In this document: positions 24,028 through 34,560 of the stretch, piece by piece
How positions within the stretch are numbered: the first letter of the stretch is position 1
How the letters are laid out: each line of letters starts with the position of its first letter
Origin: Nelumbo lutea
Taxonomy: Eukaryota > Streptophyta > Magnoliopsida > Proteales > Nelumbonaceae
Direction: 5' to 3'
Assembly (NCBI GenBank): GCA_022828595.1
Contig: JAKGHH010000002.1
Span: 77,472,383-77,536,382, forward strand
Length of the DNA stretch: 64,000 nt
Notes under the pieces: model-generated
What the model was told of the DNA's origin: nothing
The model's input: only the letters and a program-made list of their open reading frames with translations
The model's database searches: none
Translations under genes and position numbers: made by a program

Positions 24028-26817
24028 ATGCATGTAACCCGATTCTATAAGAAAGGTGATATGCTGTTTGATCCGGAAATAGAAGGGACTTTGCATAGGT
24101 TAAGAATGGAAGCTCGGAGTCATTCCGAGGAGAACGATCTAGCCTTCGATTCTCTATCTGTAAGTGGATCTGATTTGAGAGAAGAGGACATCATGGGCGG
24201 AAATCGAACCCTGAAAGAGTTGGCTGCACCGGATTTAAATTAGTAAGCCTTATGTATAACTTTTCCTGCTTTAGATGCTGATGTTAATGTTGAATTGAAA
24301 TCTGGATTGATACATCTCTTACCCATTTTTCATGGTCTTGCAGGTGAGGACCCTTACAAACACTTGAAAGAGCTGCATTTCGTATGCATGAGCATGAAAC
24401 CCATGGGGGTAATTGAAGAGCAAATCAAACTGAGAGCCTTCCTATTTTCTCTGAAGGATTCGACTAAGGATCGATTCTATTATCTACCTTCCGGGAGTGT
24501 TATCACATGGAACAAAATGAAGAGGCAATTCCTAGAAAAGTACTTCCCAGCTTCAAGGGTGACCAATATCAGAAATGAAATTTGTGGAATAAGGCAATAC
24601 AACGGGGAGTCCCTACATGAATACTGGGAACGCTTTAAGAAGTTATGTGCAAGCTGTCCCCATCACCAAATCAGCGAACAACTACTTATTCAATATTTTT
24701 ATGAGGGACTTCAACCTACTAATAGGAGCATGATTGATGCTGCTAGTGGAGGGGCTTTAGTGGATAAAACCCCCGAGGCCGCGAGAAATCTGATTGCAAA
24801 TATGGTGGCCAACTCTCAATAGTTCGGCTATAGGCTCAACCCTCCAACAAAGCATGCTAACGAGGTAAATATCTCTTCCCTATAACAACAAATTGCAAGT
24901 CTTACCTCTCCTGTCCATCAAATGGCTGTAGGTAACATGCAAATGGTGAAAACGTGTGGGATATGTTCGACAGTAGGGCATCCAACTGATATGTGCCTAA
25001 CTCTTCAAGAGGAGCCCGTTGAACAAGTAAATGCAGCAGGTGGTTTTCTAGGGCAACTGCAAAGGAAATATTATCCCTATTCGAGCATGTATAATCCGGG
25101 ATGGAGGGATCACCCCAATCTTAGCTATGGGAACCCATAAAATCACCCGACTTTCGAACAATATCAGCCATACCCTCCCCAGCAATAACAACTAGGCCAA
25201 ACTTCTAATTCAGGTTTGTCTTTAGAAGATATTGTTAAATCTCTTGCCACTAACATTTTGTTATTTCAACAGGAGACGAAACAATTTCAGCAAGAGGCAC
25301 GGGCCAATATCCAACGTTTGGACAATCAGATGGGCCAAATGGCGGCGGCAATTAGTCGGTTAGAGGTGCAAAGTTCGGGGAAATTACCCTCTCAAACGGT
25401 TGTGAATCCAAGAGAAAATGTAAGTGCAATCGTTTTGAGAAGTGATGAAGAGGTTGAAACGCCTACAAGGGCAGCCCCCATAGTGTTGAATCAAGGAAAG
25501 GAGAAAGACATCATTCCCGATGACGATGAAGTACCGAAGCATAAATTTCCTCCTATTTATGATTATAAACCGGTACCTCCTTTTTCTAATGCTTTAGTAG
25601 GAACTAGGAAAGATGAGCAGTTCAAAGAATTTTATGAAACTTTTCGTAGATGCGAGGTAAACATTCCACTCTTAGATGCTATTAAACAAGTACCTCGTTA
25701 ATCTAAACTCCTAAAAAAATTGTGCACACATATGAGGAAACAAAAACTAAAAGGATGTGAAAATGTGAGAGTAGTGGAGAATGTTTCTACAGTTATTCAA
25801 AGAAAACTCCCTACAAAGTGCAAGGATCCAGGTATGTTCACTATCCCCTACATGATAGGTAACACTAGAATTGAAAAGGCCATGTTAGACTTAGGAGCTT
25901 CTATTAATGTCATGCCATATTTTATATACGCTTCTTTGAAACTTGGACCTTTGAATAAGATTGGTGTAGTGATTCAATTGGCTGATAGATATAATGCCTA
26001 TCTTAAGGGTGTAGTTAAGGATGTTCTTGTAAAAGTAAATGATTTGGTTTTTCCTGTTGATTTTTATGTGCTTGATATGGATAATGGTGATCAAACCACT
26101 CCTATTCTGCTAGGAAGACCATTTTTAAAAACATCCAAGACTAAGATAGATGTTTATAGTGGCACACTCACCATGGAATTTGATGGTAAGATTGTTAAAT
26201 TTAATATTTATGATGCCATGAAATATCCTACTAATGATATTCCTATCTGTTCAGTTGATGCAATTGATTCTTTGGCACAGGAAATCTTCAAACTTAATGG
26301 AAATGATGGATTAGAAGTTTCCATCAGTAAGCATCTTGAGAAAGAGAAGCCAATGCTGAATGCTGATTTGCAGGAAACTGTTGCAGCATTGGATGATTCT
26401 CCAGAGTTACAACAGTCAGGTAATGCCCCTTATATTTTATTGCCGATTTCTGATAGGAGACCTTTATGCTCTATTTTGTAGGCCCCCATTCCAGAATTGA
26501 AGCTTCTCCCTAGTCACCTCAAGTACATATTCCATGGAGACGGAGAGACATTACCAGTGGTCATCTCTGGTAGCCTTAGCGCACCACAAGAATAGTAGTT
26601 TGTGCAGGTTCTCAAGGAGCATAAGATGACTATCGGTTGGATGATTGCAGATATCAAAGGAATCTACCTATCTACATTCATGTATCGAATCTTACTTGAA
26701 GAGCAAGCAAAACCTTCTTGTCAATCACAAAGAAGGCTGAATCCACCCATGATGGATGGAAGGGGAAAGCACCAAAAGTTGCAACTACAAGAGTTAGAGG
26801 ATCCAATTTATCGTGAT
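24028..26817 (+). pseudogene. gag-pro: Athila gag-protease frame with truncated RT start
   Basis: ATG at 24028 opens one continuous frame of about 930 codons with no frameshift, interrupted by about ten stop codons. In order: an N-terminal gag segment (DPEIEGTLHRLRMEARSHSE); gag core (GLAGEDPYKHLKELHFVCMS, WNKMKRQFLEKYFPASRV); zinc knuckle CGICSTVGHPTDMC (about 24955); a Gln-rich coiled-coil-like segment (25216-25350); and the LLDAIKQVPR block. The protease MLDLGASINVMP has its active Asp near 25890 and a LLGRPFLKTSKTKIDVY motif near 26110. The RT N-terminus IGWMIADIKGIYLSTFMYR then ends at NPPMMD in a large deletion. Confidence 0.9.
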
Positions 26818-26905
26818 TAAAAACAAGGAAGTTTGTTTTTTCTTTTTCTTTTTGTTTTTGCATTTATGGTTTAGTTGTTTCTACCCTTTCTTTGCATTTT
26901 ACCCT

Positions 26906-26945
26906 ACATTGGGGACAATGTAAGTTTTAAGTGTGGGGGAGGGGA
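26906..26945 (+). promoter_or_regulatory. Hairpin and internal polypurine tract
   Basis: ACATTG-GGGA-CAATGT (26906-26921) is a perfect 6-bp stem with a GNRA-type tetraloop. Eight bases later comes AAGTGTGGGGGAGGGGAT, a polypurine tract like the one beside the 3' LTR. An ACATTGGGGACAATGT-like block before a polypurine tract recurs in Athila-type elements (family knowledge); its role is not known to me. Confidence 0.75.
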
Positions 26946-27187
26946 TTTAGGTTAGAATGTAGGTTACATTTTAAAAATTTGATTTAGGTTGTGTTTTTCT
27001 GCATATGTTCCAAAAAAAACTCAACTCTTTTGAAATCAATTGAAACAATATTCTGGGAAAATTCTTGTGAACTGAGTAAAGAAATATGATCAGGGAGTAC
27101 AACATTCATCTGAAGCCATCCCTTTTAAGCTAGTACTAAATTTAGTTTTAAGTAAATAGGGTAAATATTTTACCAAACAATTCAATT

Positions 27188-27404
27188 GGTTGGATGGATC
27201 ATAAAATGCACCTACCAACCAAGCAATTCAATAATAGGATGGAGCATAAAATGCACCTACTAGCCAACAATTCAATAAATAGGACGGAGCATAAAATGCA
27301 CCTATTGACCAAGTAATCCTAATAGTGGGATAGAGCATAAAATGCAACCACCAACTAAGTTCTAAAAGTGAGATGGAGCATAAAATGCACTCACTTCCAC
27401 CAAG
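27188..27404 (+). repeat. Minisatellite of about five ~45-bp units
   Basis: Each unit contains GGAGCATAAAATGCACCTAC or a close variant, followed by a variable AACCAA...TTCAATAAT spacer. It lies in the 3' untranslated part of the Athila element, between the two polypurine tracts. Confidence 0.9.
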
Positions 27405-27651
27405 GAGAGAAAAAAAAAGAGTGCAAGTAAAAATGTTTTTCCCTATTTTACTACCTGGTTTGTAGTAGTAAAGAAGGAATTGGTTGATAGATGAGTTGAG
27501 TATAACTTGGTTGTTTTGACTTAATAGTTCACAATAACTGACCTAGGATATTTGTGGAAAAAGATGAAAGAATATTGAGCTTAAAGATCGGTAGGGTAGT
27601 TGTTTGTTTTGTTTTTGCTTGAATTTTCTCTTGCTCGATGATGGACAAGGT

Positions 27652-27669
27652 TTAAGTGTGGGGGGATTT
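27652..27669 (+). other. 3' polypurine tract of the Athila element
   Basis: TTAAGTGTGGGGGGATT directly precedes the 3' LTR (TGATGAG). This is the expected plus-strand primer position in reverse transcription. Confidence 0.9.
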
Positions 27670-29224
27670 GATGAGAATAAAAATTATCATATTTTTATCC
27701 CTTAATATTCAGTTTTTTACACTTATTTAGTACCTAATTAGACTCACTATTCTTGTATTTCGATTTAGGGCACAAAAGAAGGCATAAGGTGAAAAACCAG
27801 GCTAATCGGGTTGCACAATTTCGGTGCCGTGCAGTAATCTGGGCTTAACTCTCGCATCCAGACTCCGATAGATATGATTCAAGATTCATTGGAAAGATAG
27901 GGACAAACTATACAACTTTCATGTTTTAAGTTTTCATAGATTCGGAATGCATCAAGGTTAAAATTGAGCCTGAAGTCTAAGCCAATTCATAGAGAAGCCC
28001 AGTTCGCAGCAGAAGCCCAATTCGTAGAAAAGCCTTGCAGTAGCCCAATTTGTTGAAGAAGCCCAATACGAATGCAAGAATAAGAAACATTAAAGAGTCC
28101 TATTAGATTCAATTTTCTATTGTATTTTTAGAAGGATAAAAGAGACTAAGATTACCAGTTAAGAGATATGAGTAGATTAGATCTAATCTAGGCATTATCT
28201 ATTAGAGAACTAAACTCACAATGAAGAAAGAACTCCTTAGAGGAGCAAGAGACAGCTCCCTCCTAAATCTTTATAAAGGGGGTGGACTAGCATCCAAGGC
28301 ACCACTCAACCCTAGAGAGAAGGACGCAGATTGGGAGCAGCCAAACCTCTCTTCTCTTCTCTCCGCCTTTGTTTTTCATTCTCTGATTTTCTTGGAGTTT
28401 TCACCATGACCATGCGTGGCTAAACTCTTGTACTTGGTTGAAGGAAGCAAAAGCCTTAGAATCCACCAAATGTGAGATCTAACTTAGTTTTTTATTGTTT
28501 AATTCATGCTTTGGATATCAAATGTTCTTCTATGTTTATATTTATGATTGTTTCGTTTGATTGTTAGGAAGTTCTACTAGTTTATTATTCGTTACAATCT
28601 ATTGCTAGATTAGCTATCAAATCTGTAATTATTCGATCCCTCTAATCTGCGAAGAAACTAGTGTTTAATGGTTTGCTGTGTCAGAAATGGTTAGATCCTA
28701 GGAAGAACACTCGACTAAATTAAATGCAACCACTTGTGTTTATGTTGTTTAGATTCATCGATCTCTAATGCTTAATGCTATTACTGGATTAAATCTTTAA
28801 TGCTTGTTTAGGGGTTATTCAATAGTAAGGGTTAAGAGGATCACTTGTTTTCCAATTAATTGATAGTAGGAAGATGCAGGAAATTAATTCCTATGATGAA
28901 TATTCAAAGTCTTAATTGATTTATCTTTGCATCGATGAGCAGTAGTGTAATTCTGATGGTGGATGTTATCCTAGACCAATATTTGTTCCTTGATTAATTT
29001 CAACACTCGAAGTTACCTAAATTCTCATTTAAATTGCCTTCTTTATTAATTTTGATTTTCCTTATTTTAAATCTAATTTTCATTACATACACCCCCTCCA
29101 CCTTTGATTCACGTAGCACATAATTTGGGTTAGATACTCTTTGTGGGAGCGATCCCTACTCGCACTACTACATTCCATCTTTACAAGTAAATGTTTACTT
29201 TTGGGTGCCTACGACAGCACACCG
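27670..29224 (+). repeat. 3' LTR of the Athila element
   Basis: Starts TGATGAGAATAAAAATTATC and ends ACGACAGCACACCG, 1555 bp. It is colinear with the 5' LTR without the copia insert. A TATA-like TTTATAAAGG lies at 28270. The divergence between the two LTRs is clearly visible, so the insertion is not recent. Confidence 0.9.
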
Positions 29225-29322
29225 GTGCTACATCATAGCCTCTTTATATAATCCGATACAAAGACAGTTCAATCAGATCGAAGTGCCTAAGGATATCTTG
29301 GATAGTCTAAGGTCCATGTATG
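29225..29322 (+). pseudogene. gag: Copia gag continuation, right of the Athila insertion
   Basis: Encodes a decayed IASLDNPMQRQFDQI-like block and KDILDSLRSMY, continuing the gag cut at 17549. It ends abruptly against a copia LTR at 29323. The rest of gag and all of pol are therefore deleted from this plus-strand copy. Confidence 0.85.
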
Positions 29323-29694
29323 TGTTAGACACTATATGCCCTTAGCTCTAATCAAAATAATATACATTATGCATTTAATGTAAATGAATAAAGTATATAT
29401 TTGATTCATGTTATTATGGTGTGTTTCTGTGTAATACCCTTAAACTGGACACATATGAGACTCGTGTTAGTTTAGAATCTTCATGGTCATTGGATAGATC
29501 TAGGGAGATTTATTTTACCAAGGCTAACACTGATGTGCCACCAAGTTGGTTGGGTGGCTTGTCTCAACTGCCAGGGTGAGACCTGAGGTACATGCAGTGA
29601 GGGTTTTCTTGAAACCCTGAACTGGACCAGAATTCCAGTATTGCCTCGGACCAAAACTACTGGCAGTCGATTTCAACCATTGAAATTTGTTTTA

Positions 29695-29757
<63 letters not shown>

Positions 29758-31031
29758 GGTTTCAAAATGTTTACAAAAGGTTTTAATTCCTGAATCCATG
29801 TGAGTAGAGAGTGCAGCACTGTACCTTACAGCCGAGGGAGAGGTCCTCTCTTGTTGGGCAGTGTTTGATCATTATAGGCTGAGAGGTTAAGTATAAGACC
29901 ATTGACGGTAATACCTAATGGGCTAATCTTGCATCTGCCCACAGTTCTTGGGTTTTTATAAGATGACTTGACCCAATGACCATTTAGTGTAAATGTTTAG
30001 CCCATGGTTATGGACTTAGGTGTTGACTCTCTTACAGTGAATTAAACCCAGCCTTGTAACAAAGGCTGGGCTGAACCCATGTGGCTGATGTGTAGATCAA
30101 TGTTTGGGTCCCATGCTTTACAAGGATAGCCAACTGGGCAGCAGATTAAGAGGATAAGTGAGCACATAGACTTAGTGGGCCTAAAGCCCAATTCAAACTG
30201 GCTTAATAGGATTAATTAAATAAGGGTGGTTTTGGGATTTAGATAAGTAGATAGGATAAGGGATTATCCCTATCCACTCAGAGAGTCTAGATCCAAATAA
30301 TGATTTGGATTAGGAAACTCCTAATTTGATTAGGAATGCTGATCTTTATCTGCAGATAAGATAAGGGATTATTCTTATCTCTTAAAGAGAGTTCATATCC
30401 AAATACAAGATTTGGATTAGGAAACTCCTAATGGGATTAGGAAATCCTTTCTTTAAATGATAAAAATAGAGGAGCAGGGCAAACCTCCAGAATACAAGAA
30501 AACAGAACAGGAGTTCTCAGTTCGCAAATCGCAGAGAGAAGAATTTATAGTTTGACTGCTCCTGTCTTCTACTCTTTCCTACTTCTACCGCCACTGTTAG
30601 TTCGATCTTCACCTGTGGGAGTGATCAAGAAAGGTTCTTAGTATTGCCTTTTGCTAGAAAAGGTAATCTGAAGCCGTGCTCACCATCCCTCCATCACATT
30701 CTTGCTGATGAATTCGGTTCTTGCTGAAGAACCATCCTGTTGATTCTGCTTCATCCTGCACCATGTCATCTTCGGTGGAAGCAGTCTTTGGATTTCTCCT
30801 TGGGCGTAAACACCATCATTGGGAGTTACTGTTACTCTGTATCTGGTATATCCCTCTCTTCTCTTTTGGTTTCAGATATGGTTTGGTTTGGTTTCAAGAT
30901 TGATCTTTGAAAATGCAGTTTTCTAAAATAGGGAATGTGATTCTCACATGGGAGAGCGAGAAATTTTTGAAAATTTGCCCAACCTTCCTATAGGGTTCGG
31001 TCATCCATATGATGAATCTCTCATCCCTTTA
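29323..31031 (+). repeat. Second Angela-like LTR of the plus-strand host copy
   Basis: Starts TGTTAGACACTATATGCCC and ends CATCCCTTTA before GTGGTATTAGAGCC, a primer site. It lacks a segment of at least 150 bp between GCCTCGGACC and AAAACTACTGG that other LTRs keep. It contains the (AT)n tract at 29699. Confidence 0.88.
29699..29754. repeat. (AT)28 microsatellite in the copia LTR
   Basis: A pure AT repeat. The duplicate copy of this LTR has a shorter tract at about 23515-23538, and other LTRs have only a few units. Confidence 0.97.
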
Positions 31032-32293
31032 GTGGTATTAGAGCCAGGTTCAAATCTTGAACCAAATTAAACCATATTTGGATCTACGCAAATGGGCAGA
31101 AGGCGTTCTACCTAATTTGCGCATATTAAATTTTTTAGGAAATTGGTTTCCAATTTTTGGGCGATTGATCTGAAATTAAATCTTTATAAATTTGATTAAT
31201 ATTTAGAACTGATCTATACATTTTTCTTGATTTTTGGGCTGTTTGTATGGTGGAGATCGAATTCTTTAATGGCGCAAGAAATCTACGCACCTGCTGTTCT
31301 ATTCATTCTTGGTTTGTAATTAATTATTTTTAATTATTAAGCGGAATGTATAGGAATTTAAATCTGATGTAATATTAATAGAAAAACAAGTTTCTATTTT
31401 ATTTCATTCGATGATGAAGTAGAAAGCGCAGAGAAGAATTTTTCGCAGATTTGGGTTCAGCAATCTACGATTTTCAATTTTGGAAACTGCATACTACTAA
31501 CTAACCTATGTTTTGCAGGGTAACAGACTTATGAACAACCCTCCTACTGATTCTTGATTGTCTTGTATCAATAATTTAATTTTAGATCATGATCTTGAAT
31601 TAAATGTTGAAATTAAACATCGAATCCTAGACCCATTCGAACCAGATTGGACCAAACTGGTTGGACCAAATATGTGGTTCGATAAGGCTGTTCTTGGCCC
31701 CAAATTTTTCTACATGGATCCAGGAATTGATGGTTAATTGCAAGATGCAATTCGGCCCACTACTGCAAAACCCAGTTTTAATTTGTTAAAACTGCTTTAA
31801 GCCCATATAATACAAAAGCTATATGGGCCAAACTGCTCTTTGCAGTTCAACGCATATACCTAGATAATATTAATGGTAATATTATGATAATATCTGGGCT
31901 TTAATTATGGGCTTTACAGTTATTTAATTGATTGGATGAATTATGGTTTTCATGCATGTGATGTATGGATATGTGATGTGCTATGTTCATGGGCCATAAG
32001 TACTTGGCCCATGCTGGTTTTCATGCATGTTTTCAACGCACACCATGGCTGAATGCACATCATTGCCATGGTGTCCTTAAGATCATTGGATGACCTCTCT
32101 TCATGGTAGGCCCCACCAGTTTCCTCCCCAAGAGAAACCGTGCGGATCCCTAGCCATTTATGGCCCATCTAAATCTGGCTTTGTGAAAGTCAGTGGGAGC
32201 TGCTTTGGTTTGTCCTAAATAAAACTAGGGCATAATATTTCATTCCTTCCACTGAAAAATGAGTGCTTGTGATAGGGAGAATCATGTGATGAA
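31032..32293 (+). other. Copia leader after the second LTR, first half
   Basis: Primer site TGGTATTAGAGCCAGG (31033) and non-coding leader matching copies A and B on the opposite strand. It is interrupted at 32293 by copy A and resumes at 41183. No gene is seen. Confidence 0.85.
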
Positions 32294-34240
32294 TGAAAGG
32301 ATGAGAGATCCATCCCATGGATGCCCAAAGATTGCGGAATAAGGGGTGAATTTAAAAAATTTTTCTCTCCCTTCAACTGGGAATCACATTCCCTATTTAG
32401 AAAATCATATTTTCAAGAATCAATCTTGAACCTTAAACTGAACTAGATCTGAACTAAAAGGAATGGGAGAGAATAATACCTGATACGGAGAAATAATATC
32501 TCCCAATGAAGGTGTTCACGCCCAAGGAAAGATCCAAAGACTGCTCCCACTGAAGATGGCGCAGTACAGGATGGAGCAGAATCAACAGTGTTCTTCCCAA
32601 AGAACTCTGTCCTTTGCAAGGAATAGTAGGATGGAACAAGAGCACAGCTTCCTTTTCAATCCTTTCTCAAAGAACTGATGTCAAGATCCAATCTTGACTT
32701 CTCCCACAGCTGGAGATCGAACTGGCAAACAGGGCGACAAGAACAGGGAGGCGGCAAGAGAGTATTCGCAGGCTGCAGAATTCTATCTTCTTGATTTCAG
32801 CACTAAAGAGGATCTGATGTGTTTCTTGGTCTCTCTCAAGGATGCCGCCCCCTCCTTCTGTTTGTTAACTTAAAAGATCAGCTCCTAATCCCATTAGGAG
32901 GTGCTTATCCAAATCATATTTGGATCAGCCTTCTCTTCTAGTGATAAGGATAAACCCCTTATCTTATCTACAGATTAGATTAGCTTTATCCAAATCCCAT
33001 TAGGAGGTTTCTAGATCTGAATCACATTCAGATCTGGACTCTCTAAGTGGATAGGATTAAGACCCTATCCTATCTGCTAATCTATCTCAGAATTCGCCCC
33101 TTTAATTAACTAAATAAATAGCCCAGTTCGAAATGGGCTTTAGGCCCATCAAACTTATGTGCTCACTCAACCTTCCTAACTACTGCCCAGTTGGGCTTCC
33201 TTGTATGGCGTGGGACCAAGCATTGATCTACACATCAGCCACATGGGTTTGGCCCAGCCTTTGTTACAAGGCCTGGTCAAATACACTATTAAAGACAATG
33301 CACCCCCTAAAACCCATCAAATGGGCTCTATGGGCCCAACACTTACCCTAAGTGGTCCTGGGGCCAAGCCACCTTGTAACACCCAGGGACTGTGGGCAGA
33401 TGCAAGATTAGCCCATCAGGTATTATCCTCAATGGTCTTACACTTAACCTCTCAGCCCTTAATGATCATACACTGCCCGACAAGAGAGGACCTCTCCCTC
33501 GGCTGCAAGGAACAGTGTTGCACTCACCACTTATATGAATCCTGGGAATTAAAACCTTTTGCAAACATTTTAGAAACTATAATGTATATACTTTTATATC
33601 TCATATAAAATATACTTTTCAAAACAAAACTCAACGGTTGAAATTGGCTGCCGACAGTCTTGGTTTCCTACAGTGAGAGTGCATCCCTGATCATTACCTT
33701 TGTCCGACAAAGGGGCTGATCCTGTCACTATGATCACCCAGTCAGATGAATTCTCGGATTGTCCCAACATACCCAGGTTTTGACCCCCGCTAAGGATCTC
33801 ACTGATTGGTACATCAAAGACACCCCGATCCGACACCTAGTGTAGTATTATAATCGAGTCTAGGGGTCGGGTGTAACTTTCCAGTTTTGCCCATCAATCT
33901 CCAAGGTACAGGGCAATACTGGAAATCTGGTCCAGTTCAAAGATTCAATTAATCCCACACTGTATGTGCCTGGGGTCTCACCCCGGTAGTTGAGACAAGC
34001 CACCTCAACCGGCTTGATGGCACCACAGTGTCAGCCTTGTCAGGATAGGTCTCCCCAGACCAACCCACTGGCTGTGAACTTTCTAAACTAACACAAGTCT
34101 CAATAAGTGTCCAGTTTAAGGGTATTACACAGAAACATACCAAGGGAACATTAATCGAATATGCACTTTTATTCATTTACAATAACCTCATAAAGTACAT
34201 CAATTTGATTGAAGCTAAGGGCATACAAAACTGTCAAACA
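32294..34240 (-). repeat. 3' LTR of copia copy A
   Basis: 1,947 bp; on the plus strand it starts TGAAAGGATGAGAG and ends AACTGTCAAACA. The place of the TATA box (TATAAAAG in some family members) is TTAACAAACAG here. Confidence 0.93.
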
Positions 34241-34256
34241 ACTTCCACTTGCACTT
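34241..34256 (-). other. Polypurine tract of copy A
   Basis: On the minus strand AAGTGCAAGTGGAAGT directly precedes the 3' LTR. Copy B has AAGTGCAAGTGGGAGC at the same place. Confidence 0.8.
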
Positions 34257-34259
34257 AGG

Positions 34260-34560
34260 TCCAATCAGATACTAGCCAGAGTCCCATACTTTCCACGTGT
34301 TTCATAAACACTTTCTGGGTTAGTGGCTTAGTCAATGGGTCTACCACATTCTCCGCTGATGCTACCTCTTACTATCATTCTCTCGTAGGTCCAGTGTTGT
34401 CATATAACAATGGAATGGGTGATGTGCTGAATTCCAAATTCCTTAACGAACACCTTCATTCATAAGGCAGCCTCACTTACGGCAATGTGCTCGGCTTGGG
34501 TTGTGGACTATTAATTTGCAACTTAGGACCCCTGTTTGCTGACACTCAGGAAACAACACA
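34260..34560 (-). pseudogene. Degenerate RNase H C-terminal part, copy A
   Basis: After GYVLTIGLCVVS the frame stops at TGA. With a 1-nt shift the homology continues as SVSKQGS, a stop, VAN, two stops, STTQAEHIAVSEAAL, a stop, and MK. Further on is a PLTKPLTQKVF block in another frame. The STTQAEHIAVSEAA piece is the RNase H STTEAEY block. The same lesions occur in copy B (about 54300-54400). Confidence 0.75.

Larger units (their letters stand above)
17550..29229 (+). mobile_element. Athila-lineage Ty3/gypsy element inserted in copia gag
   Basis: LTRs of about 1.56 kb (net of insertions) start TAATGAG/TGATGAG and end GTACACCA/GCACACCG. Flanks ATGCT (17550-17554) and GTGCT (29225-29229) are the probable target duplication with one change. 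Inside are primer site, gag-protease frame, a short RT start, two polypurine tracts and a minisatellite. RT, RNase H, integrase and any env-like frame are deleted, so it is non-autonomous. Confidence 0.88.

Noticed and set aside
24028..26817. Reassigned stop codons (TAA/TAG read as Gln)
   Set aside because: The pattern looks like it, but other elements here also have TGA and frameshift lesions. C-to-T decay in plant DNA explains it without a code change.
27188..27404. CRISPR-like array (five repeats with spacers)
   Set aside because: Units drift, spacers are related to each other, and the setting is the 3' UTR of a plant retrotransposon. It is a minisatellite.
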